This document shows positions 33,904 to 42,693 of a DNA stretch of 64,000 nucleotides, piece after piece. This stretch comes from Bradyrhizobium agreste. GTDB taxonomy: Bacteria; Pseudomonadota; Alphaproteobacteria; Rhizobiales; Xanthobacteraceae. The stretch spans positions 62,001-126,000 of the forward strand of contig NZ_JACCHP010000020.1 of NCBI RefSeq assembly GCF_016031625.1, read 5' to 3'. The notes beneath the pieces were generated by a model. It did no database searches. It was not told the origin of the DNA and worked only from the letters and a program-made list of their open reading frames with translations. A program made the position numbers and the translations under genes. The stretch's first letter is position 1; each line of letters starts with the position of its first letter.

Positions 33904-34610
33904 GCGAACGTAAATCAAGCCACGACCGCGACGACAGCGAGCGCGCCTTCTTCGGGCGCCGCAAGGGCCACAAGCTGAGGCAACACCAGGCCGGATTGAT
34001 CGAGCAGCTGCTGCCGCATCTTGCCCTCGACATCGACCGCAAGGCGCCGGCGGACGCCCGCGACATCTTCGATCCCGCAAGCAACGACGTCAGGCTCGAG
34101 ATCGGCTTCGGCGGCGGCGAGCATCTGGCGGCCGAGGCGCAAAACTTTCCCGCCACCGGCTTCATCGGCTGCGAGCCCTATGTCAACGGGATGGCCAAGA
34201 TCCTCGCGCAGATCGAGGCGGCCAACATCGGCAACATCCGCCTGTTCGCGGGCGATGCCGCCGAGCTACTCGCCTGGCTGCCCAGGGAGTCGCTGTCGCG
34301 GATCGACCTGATCCATCCCGATCCCTGGCCGAAGCGGCGACACTGGAAGCGGCGTTTCGTCCAGGACCGCACCATCGCGGCGATGGCGCGCGTGCTCAAG
34401 CCGAACGGCGAATTCCGCTTCGTCTGCGACATCGACGATTACTGCGCCTGGACCTTGTTGCATCTTGCGCGCTCGCCCGACTTCGTCTGGCTCGCCGAAC
34501 GCGCCGACGATTTCCGGCAGCCATGGCCGGGCTACACCATGACGCGCTACGGCCGGAAGGCCGCGCGCGAGGGGCGCAAGGCGGCGTACTTGCGGTTTCG
34601 GCGGGTGTAA
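33900..34610 (+). CDS. trmB: tRNA (guanine46-N7)-methyltransferase TrmB
   Basis: Makes m7G46 in the tRNA variable loop. The 236 residues contain the SAM site VRLEIGFGGGEHLAAEAQNF, GCEPYVNGMAKIL, and the diagnostic LIHPDPWPKRRHWKRRFVQ block. Length and domain are usual. It overlaps the M20 gene by four bases and is followed by a family A repeat. Confidence 0.95.
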   Translation: MSERKSSHDRDDSERAFFGRRKGHKLRQHQAGLIEQLLPHLALDIDRKAPADARDIFDPASNDVRLEIGFGGGEHLAAEAQNFPATGFIGCEPYVNGMAKILAQIEAANIGNIRLFAGDAAELLAWLPRESLSRIDLIHPDPWPKRRHWKRRFVQDRTIAAMARVLKPNGEFRFVCDIDDYCAWTLLHLARSPDFVWLAERADDFRQPWPGYTMTRYGRKAAREGRKAAYLRFRRV

Positions 34611-34634
34611 CTTTTCGCGCGATCCATCCGCAGT

Positions 34635-34762
34635 CGTCATGCCCGGGCTTGTCCCGCCTGCGCGGCCGAAGCCGCTTCGGCAAGGCGAAGGCCCGGGCAT
34701 CCACGCACTTTCTTCCCGTGGGACGAAGAACGTGGATGGCCGGGACAAGCCCGGCCATGACG
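34635..34762. repeat. Palindromic intergenic repeat, family A copy 3 with nested insertion
   Basis: Starts CGTCATGCCCGGGCTTGTCC and ends GACAAGCCCGGCCATGACG. The left arm is interrupted after GTCCC by a segment containing the palindrome CCGAAGCCGCTTCGG before GGCCCGGGCATCCACG resumes. The same interrupting segment, in inverse orientation, is present at 57774-57897. Confidence 0.9.
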
Positions 34763-34780
34763 GTGAGACCTGAACTTTGA

Positions 34781-35863
34781 TCAGATCGTCTGCCGATTGC
34801 GCCAGAAATTCACGACGCGTTCGGCGGTCGTCGGCATCAGGCGCGTGAAGTTGATGCGGGCGGCCTCGATGTCGGCATCGGCCGGCGTGCGGTTCGAGCC
34901 GTACCAGAGCAGGATCAGCGCGCGCACTGTGGGCCAGCCGAGGTTCAGCACGCGGCCGAGGAGCAGCAGCGGATCGTAGCGGTCGCCCGCGAGGAGACGG
35001 TCAAGGATCTGGAGGCGAACGCCCGACATCGCCGAGAGCGCGGCGACCGATTCCTCGTATTTATGCGCCTTGGCGAAACCGAGCAGCGCGCTCTCGCCGA
35101 GATGGCCCTCGCGATTCAAGGTCAGCACCGTGCGCTGTGCCGCGGAGAAATCGCGGCGCGGGCCCGGCGGCAGCGCGGCCTCCTCGATCGCCGCCATCGC
35201 GCGCTTGATCTCGGCCTGGCGCACGGGATTGACCATGGTGGAGAGCCGGCGGCGGATGACGTCGAGCGTCCCGTCCAGCAGCTGCTTCAAGTGCTCGCCG
35301 GAAAGGTCGTTGCGCTGGCCGATCTTCAGCGTCAGCACGCCGTCCTGCGCCGCGCGCTTGATCATCTCGGAATAGCTTCCTGGCGAGAACGCCGCACCGG
35401 CATTGCCGGCGGCACGGCGCACCACGTCGCGATCGCCGCGCTCGACCAGCACGTCGGTGACGGCGGGAGACAAAGCAGGACGCTCCGTCATCGCCAGCAG
35501 ATGGCCCTGGCCCTTCAGGCGCGCGATCTCGACCAGAGCCGCCTCATCGAGCACGGGCGAGCGGCGCAGCACGGGGCCAGCCACCATGATCTCGTTCTCG
35601 CGCGCGAGCTGATTGACGAGATGCGGCGGCGCGTTGTTGAGGCGCGAGAAGCGCTCGGCCAGATCGACGCGCGAGGCGAGCTCGGCATGGGGCACGAGAT
35701 CGATCAGGAGATTGTCGAAGAGATCGATCAGCTCGGGGCGGAGCTTGTCCGCATCCCGAAAGAACAATTGGGAGATGGCACGCGCGATCTCGCCGCGGCG
35801 GCGCGGATCGCCGCGCTTGACGATATCGTCCAGTCCAGGAATGAGCGACGTGGCAACGGTCAT
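34781..35863 (-). CDS. DUF2336 domain protein, copy 2
   Basis: A 360-residue helical protein of the DUF2336 family and paralogue of the gene at 3540. It shows LFDNLLIDLVPHAELASRVD, ARENEIMVAGPVLRRSPVLD and, near the end, ALLGFAKAHKYEESVAALSA, then a C-terminal NFTRLMPTTAERVVNFWRNR, parallel to FARMTAENAKRTLRFWQVRA in copy 1. The frame opens at 35923, but ATG at 35863 (MTVATSLIPGLDDIVKRGDP) looks right. No signal peptide. Function unknown. It is divergent from rimP. Confidence 0.85.
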   Translation of the reverse strand: MTVATSLIPGLDDIVKRGDPRRRGEIARAISQLFFRDADKLRPELIDLFDNLLIDLVPHAELASRVDLAERFSRLNNAPPHLVNQLARENEIMVAGPVLRRSPVLDEAALVEIARLKGQGHLLAMTERPALSPAVTDVLVERGDRDVVRRAAGNAGAAFSPGSYSEMIKRAAQDGVLTLKIGQRNDLSGEHLKQLLDGTLDVIRRRLSTMVNPVRQAEIKRAMAAIEEAALPPGPRRDFSAAQRTVLTLNREGHLGESALLGFAKAHKYEESVAALSAMSGVRLQILDRLLAGDRYDPLLLLGRVLNLGWPTVRALILLWYGSNRTPADADIEAARINFTRLMPTTAERVVNFWRNRQTI

Positions 35864-36010
35864 GAAAACGCAACTCGAACGGGGCACGCCGCGGGTGCGC
35901 CCTTGGTTCAAGCCGCCCCACAATCGGGGAATCTAGGCCGGCTTGATGAAGGAAGCGTTGAACAGGGTCCGCAGACGGGCGCAAAAAGGCCCGTTCCCGC
36001 TGCAATGGGC

Positions 36011-36040
36011 CTTGTCCGGGGTGTGGGAAAGCGCTATATC
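36011..36040 (+). promoter_or_regulatory. Promoter candidate of the rimP-nusA-infB operon
   Basis: CTTGTC (36011-36016) and CTATAT (36034-36039) with a 17-base spacer closely match the alphaproteobacterial CTTGAC-N17-CTATAT promoter. The expected start near 36046 leaves a leader of about 175 bases before rimP. Confidence 0.65.
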
Positions 36041-36076
36041 AGCGCCAATTCATCTTCTCATACGATCCGCGTAGTG

Positions 36077-36107
36077 AGAGTGGGCCCGCAAGGACCCGCT
36101 CTTTTTT
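36077..36107 (+). terminator. Terminator-like hairpin in the rimP leader
   Basis: AGAGTGGG (36077-36084) pairs with CCCGCTCT (36095-36102), with one G-U pair, followed by TTTTTT. It lies about 30 bases after the expected transcription start and 115 bases before rimP, so it could attenuate the operon or end a short RNA of about 60 nt. Confidence 0.65.
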
Positions 36108-36220
36108 ATTACCTGAACGCGGCTTGGCGGGAGATGCGCCCGACGCGTCGTCGGGAAAGTTCCGAAGCGGGCTTTGAAATCGTAACCAAGCCTTAACCAT
36201 CGAGCGCCCTGACCCTGGAC

Positions 36221-36976
36221 ATGACCGAACCGAACCCTGGTTCCAAGGATGCCGAATTGCTGGCCGAGCCGCGGCTCGTGGTCGAGCCCGGCGTCGCGGC
36301 ACGGGTGTCCGCGGTGGCCACTCCCGTGCTGCAGGGCATGGGCTACCGCCTGGTCCGGATCCGCGTTTCCGGGGAAGCCGGCTGCACCGTGCAGATCATG
36401 GCCGAGCGGCCGGACGGCTCGATGCAGATCGAGGATTGCGAGGCGATCTCGCGGGCGCTGTCGCCCGTGCTCGACGTCGCCGATCCCATCGACCGCGCCT
36501 ATCGCCTCGAGATCTCCTCGCCGGGCATCGACCGTCCGCTGGTGCGCCGCTCCGATTTCGAGCGCTATTGCGGGCATCTGGTCAAGATCGAGATGGCGGT
36601 CGCGCATGAGGGGCGCAAGCGCTTCCGCGGCACGCTCGGCGCGGTCGAGGGCGACCGCGTGCATCTGCGTCGCGACGATGCCAAGGCTGGCGACGATGCC
36701 GACGTTCTCCTGACGATGGAGGATATCGGCGAGGCCCGGTTGGTGCTGACCGACGAGCTGATCGCCGAATCCATGCGCCGCGGCAAGGCCGAGGCGCGCG
36801 AGATGCGGCGCAATCTCGGTCTCGAGCCGCCGCAGGCACCGCACGCCAGGATCAGCGAGAAGACCACCAAGAACACCAGGCCGAAGAAGAAGCCGGCCCC
36901 GACCAACACGAAGAAACATCGCCTTGCCGCCGAACGCGCGCGGCGCGGCGAGATCGAGCCTGACCAAGGAGACTAG
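36221..36976 (+). CDS. rimP: Ribosome maturation factor RimP
   Basis: Needed for 30S maturation. The 251 residues have the N-terminal RimP domain (VLQGMGYRLVRIRVSGEAGC, then DCEAISRALSPVLDVADPID, with the YRLEISSPGIDRPL motif) and the C-terminal SH3-like domain (RFRGTLGAVEGDRVHLRRDD). The last 60 residues are Lys/Arg/Thr-rich (KTTKNTRPKKKPAPTNTKKH), longer than in E. coli but usual in Rhizobiales. A possible half-site TTAACC for CtrA lies at 36193. Two bases separate it from nusA. Confidence 0.95.
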   Translation: MTEPNPGSKDAELLAEPRLVVEPGVAARVSAVATPVLQGMGYRLVRIRVSGEAGCTVQIMAERPDGSMQIEDCEAISRALSPVLDVADPIDRAYRLEISSPGIDRPLVRRSDFERYCGHLVKIEMAVAHEGRKRFRGTLGAVEGDRVHLRRDDAKAGDDADVLLTMEDIGEARLVLTDELIAESMRRGKAEAREMRRNLGLEPPQAPHARISEKTTKNTRPKKKPAPTNTKKHRLAAERARRGEIEPDQGD

Positions 36977-36978
36977 CC

Positions 36979-38589
36979 ATGGCAGTCAGCGCCAACCGAC
37001 TTGAATTGCTTCAGATCGCGGACGCCGTCGCACGCGAAAAGTCGATCGACCGCGGCATCGTCATCGCGGCGATGGAGGACGCCATCGCCAAGGCGGCGCG
37101 GGCACGTTACGGCAGCGAGACTGACGTTCATGCCGAGATCGACCCGAAGAAGGGCGAGCTGCGGCTGTCGCGCCATATGCTGGTGGTCGACAAGGTTGAA
37201 AACCATGCCAACCAGATCTCGCTGGTGGACGCGCAGCGCGCCAATCCCGGCGCCCAGGTCGGCGACACCATCGCCGACACCCTGCCGCCGCTGGAATACG
37301 GCCGCATCGCCGCACAATCGGCCAAGCAGGTGATCGTGCAGAAGGTGCGCGAGGCCGAGCGCGACCGGCAGTACCAGGAATTCAAGGACCGCATCGGCGA
37401 CATCGTCAACGGCGTCGTCAAGCGCGTCGAATATGGCAGCGTGATCGTCGATCTCGGCCGCGGCGAAGCCATCATCCGCCGCGACGAGATGCTGCCGCGC
37501 GAGGTGTTCCGCAACGGCGACCGCGTCCGCGCCTACATCTTCGACGTGCGCCGCGAGACGAGAGGCCCGCAGATCTTCCTCTCCCGCACCCATCCGCAGT
37601 TCATGGCGAAGTTGTTCGCGCAGGAAGTGCCGGAGATCTATGACGGCATCGTCGAGATCAAGGCGGTGGCCCGCGATCCGGGCTCGCGTGCGAAAATCGG
37701 CGTGATTTCCCGCGATTCCTCGGTCGATCCGGTCGGCGCCTGCGTCGGCATGCGCGGCTCGCGCGTGCAAGCCGTGGTGAACGAGCTGCAGGGCGAGAAG
37801 ATCGACATCATTCCCTGGTCGCCCGACATCGCCACCTTCGTCGTCAACGCGCTGGCACCGGCGGAAGTCTCCAAGGTCGTCATTGACGAGGACCGCGAGC
37901 GCATCGAGGTCGTGGTGCCAGACACCAACAACCAGCTCTCGCTCGCGATCGGCCGCCGCGGCCAGAACGTGCGCCTGGCTTCGCAGCTCACCGGCTGGGA
38001 CATCGACATCCTGACCGAGCAGGAGGAATCCGAGCGCCGCCAGGCAGACTTCGAGAACTCGACCCGCGTCTTCATGGAATCGCTCAACGTCGATGAGGTG
38101 GTCGGCCAGCTCCTGGCGTCCGAAGGCTTCACCTCGGTCGAGGAGCTCGCGATGGTCGACGTCAAGGAGCTCGCGGGCATCGAGGGCTTCGACGAGGAGA
38201 CCGCGCAGGAGCTGCAGAACCGCGCCCGCGAATATCTGGAGCAGCAGGAAGCCGAGCTCGAGGCGAGGCGCAAGGAGCTCGGCGTCGAGGACGCGCTCAA
38301 GGACGTGCCCGGCGTGACCTCGAAGATGCTGGTGAAGTTCGGCGAGAGCGACATCAAGACCGTCGAGGACCTCGCCGGCTGCGCCACCGACGATCTGGTC
38401 GGCTGGACCGAACGCAAGGAAGGCAGCGAGCCGACCAAGCACGCCGGCGCGCTGGACGGCATCGACATCTCCCGTGACGACGCCGAAGCGATGATCATGC
38501 AGGCCCGCGTCAAGGCCGGCTGGATCACCGAGGCCGATCTCGCCAAGCCCACTGAGGAGGCCGAGGCGACCGAAGATCAGCCGGCTTAA
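36979..38589 (+). CDS. nusA: Transcription termination/antitermination factor NusA
   Basis: RNA polymerase-binding factor for pausing, termination and antitermination. The 536 residues show the N-terminal polymerase-binding domain, S1 domain (IVNGVVKRVEYGSVIVDLGR near 135-155), two KH domains (with GACVGMRGSRVQAVVNELQG and LAIGRRGQNVRLASQLTGW), and C-terminal helix-hairpin-helix/acidic repeats (ELAGIEGFDEETAQELQNRA; DDLVGWTERKEGSE). The acidic end EEAEATEDQPA is usual for alphaproteobacteria. Second gene of the rimP operon. Confidence 0.97.
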   Translation: MAVSANRLELLQIADAVAREKSIDRGIVIAAMEDAIAKAARARYGSETDVHAEIDPKKGELRLSRHMLVVDKVENHANQISLVDAQRANPGAQVGDTIADTLPPLEYGRIAAQSAKQVIVQKVREAERDRQYQEFKDRIGDIVNGVVKRVEYGSVIVDLGRGEAIIRRDEMLPREVFRNGDRVRAYIFDVRRETRGPQIFLSRTHPQFMAKLFAQEVPEIYDGIVEIKAVARDPGSRAKIGVISRDSSVDPVGACVGMRGSRVQAVVNELQGEKIDIIPWSPDIATFVVNALAPAEVSKVVIDEDRERIEVVVPDTNNQLSLAIGRRGQNVRLASQLTGWDIDILTEQEESERRQADFENSTRVFMESLNVDEVVGQLLASEGFTSVEELAMVDVKELAGIEGFDEETAQELQNRAREYLEQQEAELEARRKELGVEDALKDVPGVTSKMLVKFGESDIKTVEDLAGCATDDLVGWTERKEGSEPTKHAGALDGIDISRDDAEAMIMQARVKAGWITEADLAKPTEEAEATEDQPA

Positions 38590-38590
38590 G

Positions 38591-38635
38591 GCGTGTTCAG
38601 CAAAAGTGGAGACCGGTTTTGCGTAAAGAACACGC
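38591..38635. repeat. Nested palindrome between nusA and ylxR (family H)
   Basis: Outer arms GCGTGTT (38591-38597) and AACACGC (38629-38635), inner arms GCAAAA (38600-38605) and TTTTGC (38617-38622). The centre GTGGAGACCGG resembles a palindromic element common between genes in Rhizobiales. It would fold in the operon mRNA. Confidence 0.75.
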
Positions 38636-38666
38636 GACTTAGAAGGCGAAGGAGGATGTCGCCCGG

Positions 38667-39350
38667 ATGCTCGCCAGCACTGACAGCGAACTCGACCATG
38701 GGCCGCGGACCGAAAGGTCCGCGACCATGCGCATGTGCGCGGTCAGCCGCGAGGTCCGGCCGATCGACGAGCTGATCCGCTTCGTCGTCTCGCCTGACGG
38801 ACAATTAGTTCCCGATCTCAAGCGCAAGCTGCCCGGCCGCGGCATGTGGCTCACCGCCTCCCGCAAGATGGTTGCGGAAGCGGTGCGGCGTCACCAATTT
38901 AGCAAAGCCTTCAAGCGCGAGCTGCGCGTCCCTCAGACGCTGCCCACCGACATCGAGGCGCTCCTGGTCCGGAGCGTGACCGAAGCCCTTGGGATCGCCG
39001 CCAAGGCGGGTCAGGTCGTGGCCGGCTTCGGCAAGGTCGAGAGCGCCCTTCGGGAAGGAACGGTCGAGGTCCTGATCCATGCCAGCGACGGGGCCGCGGA
39101 CGGAATCCGCAAATTGGACATGCTGGCGCGTCAGAATGCCGGGAATCGCGGTGCTAAGGCGCAGATTCCCGTCGTCACCGCTCTGAAATCGATAGAATTG
39201 GATTTGGCACTGACCCGGTCAAATGTGATACATGCTGCCCTGCTCGCGGGCCCGGCGAGCAAGTCATTCCTGTCACGTAGCCAGATCCTGGTCCGATACC
39301 GGATGGCGGACGACGACAAGACTGTCGAAAAACCCGGCCAGGATTTCTGA
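38667..39350 (+). CDS. ylxR: YlxR (DUF448) protein with L7Ae-like C-terminal domain
   Basis: A 227-residue RNA-binding protein. The N-terminal DUF448/YlxR domain is seen as RMCAVSREVRPIDELIRFVV, RKLPGRGMWLTASRKMVAEA; the C-terminal part SVTEALGIAAKAGQVVAGFG to VHASD-type EVLIHASDGAADGIRKLDML resembles L7Ae/ribosomal L30e-like RNA-binding folds. This fused form is typical of alphaproteobacteria between nusA and infB. RNA target not known. The start at 38667 lies just after GAAGGAGGATG, with alternatives downstream (Met 21). Confidence 0.9.
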   Translation: MLASTDSELDHGPRTERSATMRMCAVSREVRPIDELIRFVVSPDGQLVPDLKRKLPGRGMWLTASRKMVAEAVRRHQFSKAFKRELRVPQTLPTDIEALLVRSVTEALGIAAKAGQVVAGFGKVESALREGTVEVLIHASDGAADGIRKLDMLARQNAGNRGAKAQIPVVTALKSIELDLALTRSNVIHAALLAGPASKSFLSRSQILVRYRMADDDKTVEKPGQDF

Positions 39351-39420
39351 GAGACAACGACGGCCCAATTGGATGGTGCGGCAACGCACAACACTGATAA
39401 ATCAGGATTAGGACTGCTGA

Positions 39421-42105
39421 ATGGTTGATACCAAGACCCCTGGCGACAAGAAGCTGAGCGTTCCGAGCAAGACGCTATCGCTCAAGCCGCGCGTCGAAAC
39501 GGGCACCGTGCGCCAGAGCTTCAGCCATGGCCGCAGCAAGCAGGTCGTGGTCGAGAAGCGCGGCAAGCGCCGCATGGGCGACGGACCCGAGCCGCATGCA
39601 CCTGAGGTGACGGCAAAACCGGCGCCGGCCGCACCCGCCGCGCCGTCGCGCCCGGCGCCGTCCGCGCCGCCGCGCAACGCAGGTTCCGGCGTGGTGCTGC
39701 GAACCCTGACCGAGGACGAGCGTTCGGCCCGCGCCAGTGCGCTGGCCGATGCCAAGCTGCGCGAGGTCGAGGAACGCCGCCAGGCCGAGGAAGAGGCGCA
39801 GCGCCGCGCCGCCCGTGAGGCCGCCGAGCGCGCCGAGCGCGAAGCCGCCGAAGCCCGCCGCAAGGCCGAGGAAGAGCGGCATCGCCACGAGGACGAAGCC
39901 AAGCGCAAGGCCGAGACCGAGGCCAAGAAGCGTTTTGGCGAAGGCGAGCAGCCGGCCGCGCCGCGTCCCGCCGCCGCGGCATCGGCCGCGCCTGCGCCGC
40001 GCCAGGGCACCACGACGGCACGCCCGGGAACCGCGCCGGCGCGCCCTGCAGCGACGACCGCGCAGCGTCCCGGTGGACCGGCTGGCCGCGGCCCCGCCGT
40101 TGCGGCCGAGCCTGAGGACGACGAGGCTCCGCGCCAGGTGCGTCGAGGTCCCGGCGGCGCGATGCGTCCCGCCGCAGCCCCGAAGACCACACACAAGCCC
40201 GGCCCGCAGAAGGAACGCGGCCGCCTCACCGTCGTCACCGCGCTCAACGCCGACGACGTGCGCGAGCGCTCGATCGCCTCGTTCCGCCGTCGCACCCAGC
40301 GCCTGAAGGGCCACGCCTCGAACGAGCCGAAGGAAAAGCTGGTCCGCGAAGTGACCATTCCGGAGGCGATCACCATCCAGGAACTCGCCAACCGCATGTC
40401 CGAGCGCGCGGTCGACGTCATCCGCCTGCTGATGAAGCAGGGCGCGATGCACAAGATCACCGACGTGATCGACGCCGACACCGCGCAGCTGATCGCCGAA
40501 GAGCTCGGCCACACCGTCAAGCGCGTCGCTGCATCCGACGTCGAGGAAGGCCTGTTCGACATCGTCGACGATTCCACCGACACCGAGACGCGTTCGCCGG
40601 TCGTGACCGTGATGGGTCACGTCGACCACGGCAAGACGTCGCTGCTCGATGCGCTGCGCCACGCCAACGTCGTCTCGGGCGAAGCCGGCGGCATCACCCA
40701 GCACATCGGCGCCTACCAGGTGGTCTCGCCGGAAAGCGGCAAGAAGATCACCTTCATCGACACGCCCGGCCACGCCGCGTTCACCGCGATGCGCGCCCGC
40801 GGCGCCAAGGTCACCGACATCGTCGTGCTGGTGGTCGCGGCCGATGACGGCGTCATGCCGCAGACGGTCGAAGCCATCAACCACGCCAAGGCGGCGCGGG
40901 TGCCGATCATCGTTGCCATCAACAAGATCGACAAGCCCGACGCCAAGCCCGAGCGCGTGCGCACCGAGCTGCTCCAGCACGAGGTGCAGGTGGAGTCGTT
41001 CGGCGGCGACGTCGTCGACGTCGAGGTGTCCGCCAAGAACAAGACCAATCTCGACAAGCTGCTCGAGATGATCGCGCTGCAGGCCGAAATCCTCGACCTG
41101 AAGACCAATTCGCAGCGTCCGGCCGAAGGCACGGTGATCGAGGCCAAGCTCGATCGCGGCCGTGGTCCGGTCGCGACCGTGCTGGTGCAGCGCGGCACGC
41201 TCCGCGTCGGCGACATCATCGTCGCGGGTGCCGAAATGGGCCGCGTCCGCGCGTTGATCTCCGACCAGGGCGAGACCGTGCAGGAGGCCGGCCCCTCGGT
41301 GCCGGTCGAGGTGCTCGGCTTCAACGGCCCGCCGGAGGCCGGCGACCGTCTCGCGGTGGTCGAGAACGAAGCCCGCGCCCGCCAGGTCACCAGCTACCGC
41401 GCGCACCAGAAGCGCGAGAACGCGGCAGCCTCGATCTCCGGCATGCGCGGCTCGCTCGAGCAGATGATGTCGCAATTGAAGACGGCGGGCCGCAAGGAAT
41501 TCCCGCTGATCGTCAAGGCCGACGTGCAGGGTTCGCTCGAAGCCATCCTCGGCTCGCTGGAGAAGCTCGGCACCGACGAGGTCGCCGCCCGCATCCTGCA
41601 TGCCGGCGTCGGCGGCATCTCGGAATCCGACGTGACGCTGGCCGAAGGCTTCAACGCCGCGATCATCGGCTTCTCGGTTCGCGCCAACAAGGAGGCCGCT
41701 GCGGCCGCCAAGCGCAACGGCATCGAAATCCGCTACTACAACATCATCTACGACCTCGTGGACGACGTGAAGAAGGCGATGAGCGGCCTGCTCGCGCCGA
41801 CCTTGCGCGAAACCATGCTGGGCAATGCCGAGATCCTGGAGATCTTCAACATCTCCAAGGTCGGCAAGGTCGCCGGCTGCCGCGTCACCGACGGCACCGT
41901 GGAACGCGGCGCCAATGTGCGCCTGATCCGCGACAACGTCGTCGTGCACGAAGGCAAGCTATCGACGCTGAAGCGCTTCAAGGACGAAGTGAAGGAAGTG
42001 CAGTCCGGCCAGGAATGCGGCATGGCCTTCGAGAACTATCACGACATGCGTGCCGGTGACGTGATCGAGTGTTATCGCGTGGAGACGATCCAGCGCTCCC
42101 TGTAA
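39421..42105 (+). CDS. infB: Translation initiation factor IF-2
   Basis: GTPase that recruits fMet-tRNA to the 30S subunit. The 894 residues include the N-terminal IF2-associated domain (TKTPGDKKLSVPSKTLSLKP), a long Ala/Arg/Glu/Pro-rich linker (about 60-270), IF2_N, then the G domain with G1 GHVDHGKTSLL, G3 DTPGH, G4 NKID, and domains II-IV. Several internal Met/GTG codons could give a shorter isoform as in E. coli; not tested. ATG at 39421 follows AGGACTGCTGA. Followed by a terminator-like hairpin. Confidence 0.98.
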   Translation: MVDTKTPGDKKLSVPSKTLSLKPRVETGTVRQSFSHGRSKQVVVEKRGKRRMGDGPEPHAPEVTAKPAPAAPAAPSRPAPSAPPRNAGSGVVLRTLTEDERSARASALADAKLREVEERRQAEEEAQRRAAREAAERAEREAAEARRKAEEERHRHEDEAKRKAETEAKKRFGEGEQPAAPRPAAAASAAPAPRQGTTTARPGTAPARPAATTAQRPGGPAGRGPAVAAEPEDDEAPRQVRRGPGGAMRPAAAPKTTHKPGPQKERGRLTVVTALNADDVRERSIASFRRRTQRLKGHASNEPKEKLVREVTIPEAITIQELANRMSERAVDVIRLLMKQGAMHKITDVIDADTAQLIAEELGHTVKRVAASDVEEGLFDIVDDSTDTETRSPVVTVMGHVDHGKTSLLDALRHANVVSGEAGGITQHIGAYQVVSPESGKKITFIDTPGHAAFTAMRARGAKVTDIVVLVVAADDGVMPQTVEAINHAKAARVPIIVAINKIDKPDAKPERVRTELLQHEVQVESFGGDVVDVEVSAKNKTNLDKLLEMIALQAEILDLKTNSQRPAEGTVIEAKLDRGRGPVATVLVQRGTLRVGDIIVAGAEMGRVRALISDQGETVQEAGPSVPVEVLGFNGPPEAGDRLAVVENEARARQVTSYRAHQKRENAAASISGMRGSLEQMMSQLKTAGRKEFPLIVKADVQGSLEAILGSLEKLGTDEVAARILHAGVGGISESDVTLAEGFNAAIIGFSVRANKEAAAAAKRNGIEIRYYNIIYDLVDDVKKAMSGLLAPTLRETMLGNAEILEIFNISKVGKVAGCRVTDGTVERGANVRLIRDNVVVHEGKLSTLKRFKDEVKEVQSGQECGMAFENYHDMRAGDVIECYRVETIQRSL

Positions 42106-42117
42106 GTCCAAATCTTA

Positions 42118-42138
42118 CCGAAGCGTTCGGATCTTTTT
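42118..42138 (+). terminator. Candidate terminator after infB
   Basis: CCGAA (42118-42122), loop GCG, TTCGG (42126-42130), then ATCTTTTTG. Short stem, so it may allow read-through to rbfA. Confidence 0.5.
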
Positions 42139-42159
42139 GAACTGAGATTGCGGGAGTGC

Positions 42160-42244
42160 GATGGCCGGATTTTTCCGGCCATCCACCCCTCTTCGTTTCA
42201 ACAGGACAAGTGACAATGCCCGTGCCGCAGGCACCGGGCATGAC
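42160..42244. repeat. Degenerate family A repeat between infB and rbfA
   Basis: GATGGCCGG and CCGGCCATC form one hairpin, then ATGCCCG and CGGGCAT a second, with CATGAC at the end. The GGCCGG and TGCCCGG-CATGAC elements are those of family A, but the long shared arms are lost. Confidence 0.65.
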
Positions 42245-42261
42245 GAGGTGATTTTCGAAAA

Positions 42262-42693
42262 ATGCCACGGCATCATCAGAAGAAGAGTTCCGCGCCCGGC
42301 GGCTCGCAGCGTCAGTTGCGCGTCGGCGAGCAGGTTCGCCACGCGATGGCCGATATTCTGGCGCAAGGCAACGTGCATGATGCCGACCTCGAAGGTCACA
42401 TCATCACCGTGCCGGAGGTGCGGATGTCGCCCGACCTGAAGCTCGCGACGGTCTACGTGATGCCGCTCGGCGGCCGCGACACCGAGCTCGTGATCACTGC
42501 GCTCGAGCGCAACAAGAAATTCCTGCGCGGCGAGGTCGCGCGGCGCGTTAACCTGAAATTTGCACCTGACATTCGCTTCCGCGTCGACGAACGATTCGAC
42601 GAGGCGGAACGGATCGAGAAGCTTTTGCGAACGCCTGCGGTGCAGAAGGATTTGGAACAGGATCCGCATTCGGATCGGGAAGAAGAGCAATGA
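42262..42693 (+). CDS. rbfA: Ribosome-binding factor A
   Basis: Binds the 30S subunit during late 16S processing and cold adaptation. The 143 residues show the KH-like RbfA domain with RQLRVGEQVRHAMADILAQG, VPEVRMSPDLKLATVYVMPL and VNLKFAPDIRFRVDERFDEA. The C-terminus is acidic. It overlaps truB by four bases (ATGA). Confidence 0.95.
   Translation: MPRHHQKKSSAPGGSQRQLRVGEQVRHAMADILAQGNVHDADLEGHIITVPEVRMSPDLKLATVYVMPLGGRDTELVITALERNKKFLRGEVARRVNLKFAPDIRFRVDERFDEAERIEKLLRTPAVQKDLEQDPHSDREEEQ

Noticed and set aside
36182..36196. GTAA-N7-TTAA as a CtrA site before rimP
   Set aside because: One mismatch to the consensus and a position inside the transcript leader; such matches are common by chance.
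39475..41949. An 824-codon open frame opposite infB
   Set aside because: It is antisense to a certain gene, lacks family features and has the composition of a high-GC shadow frame.
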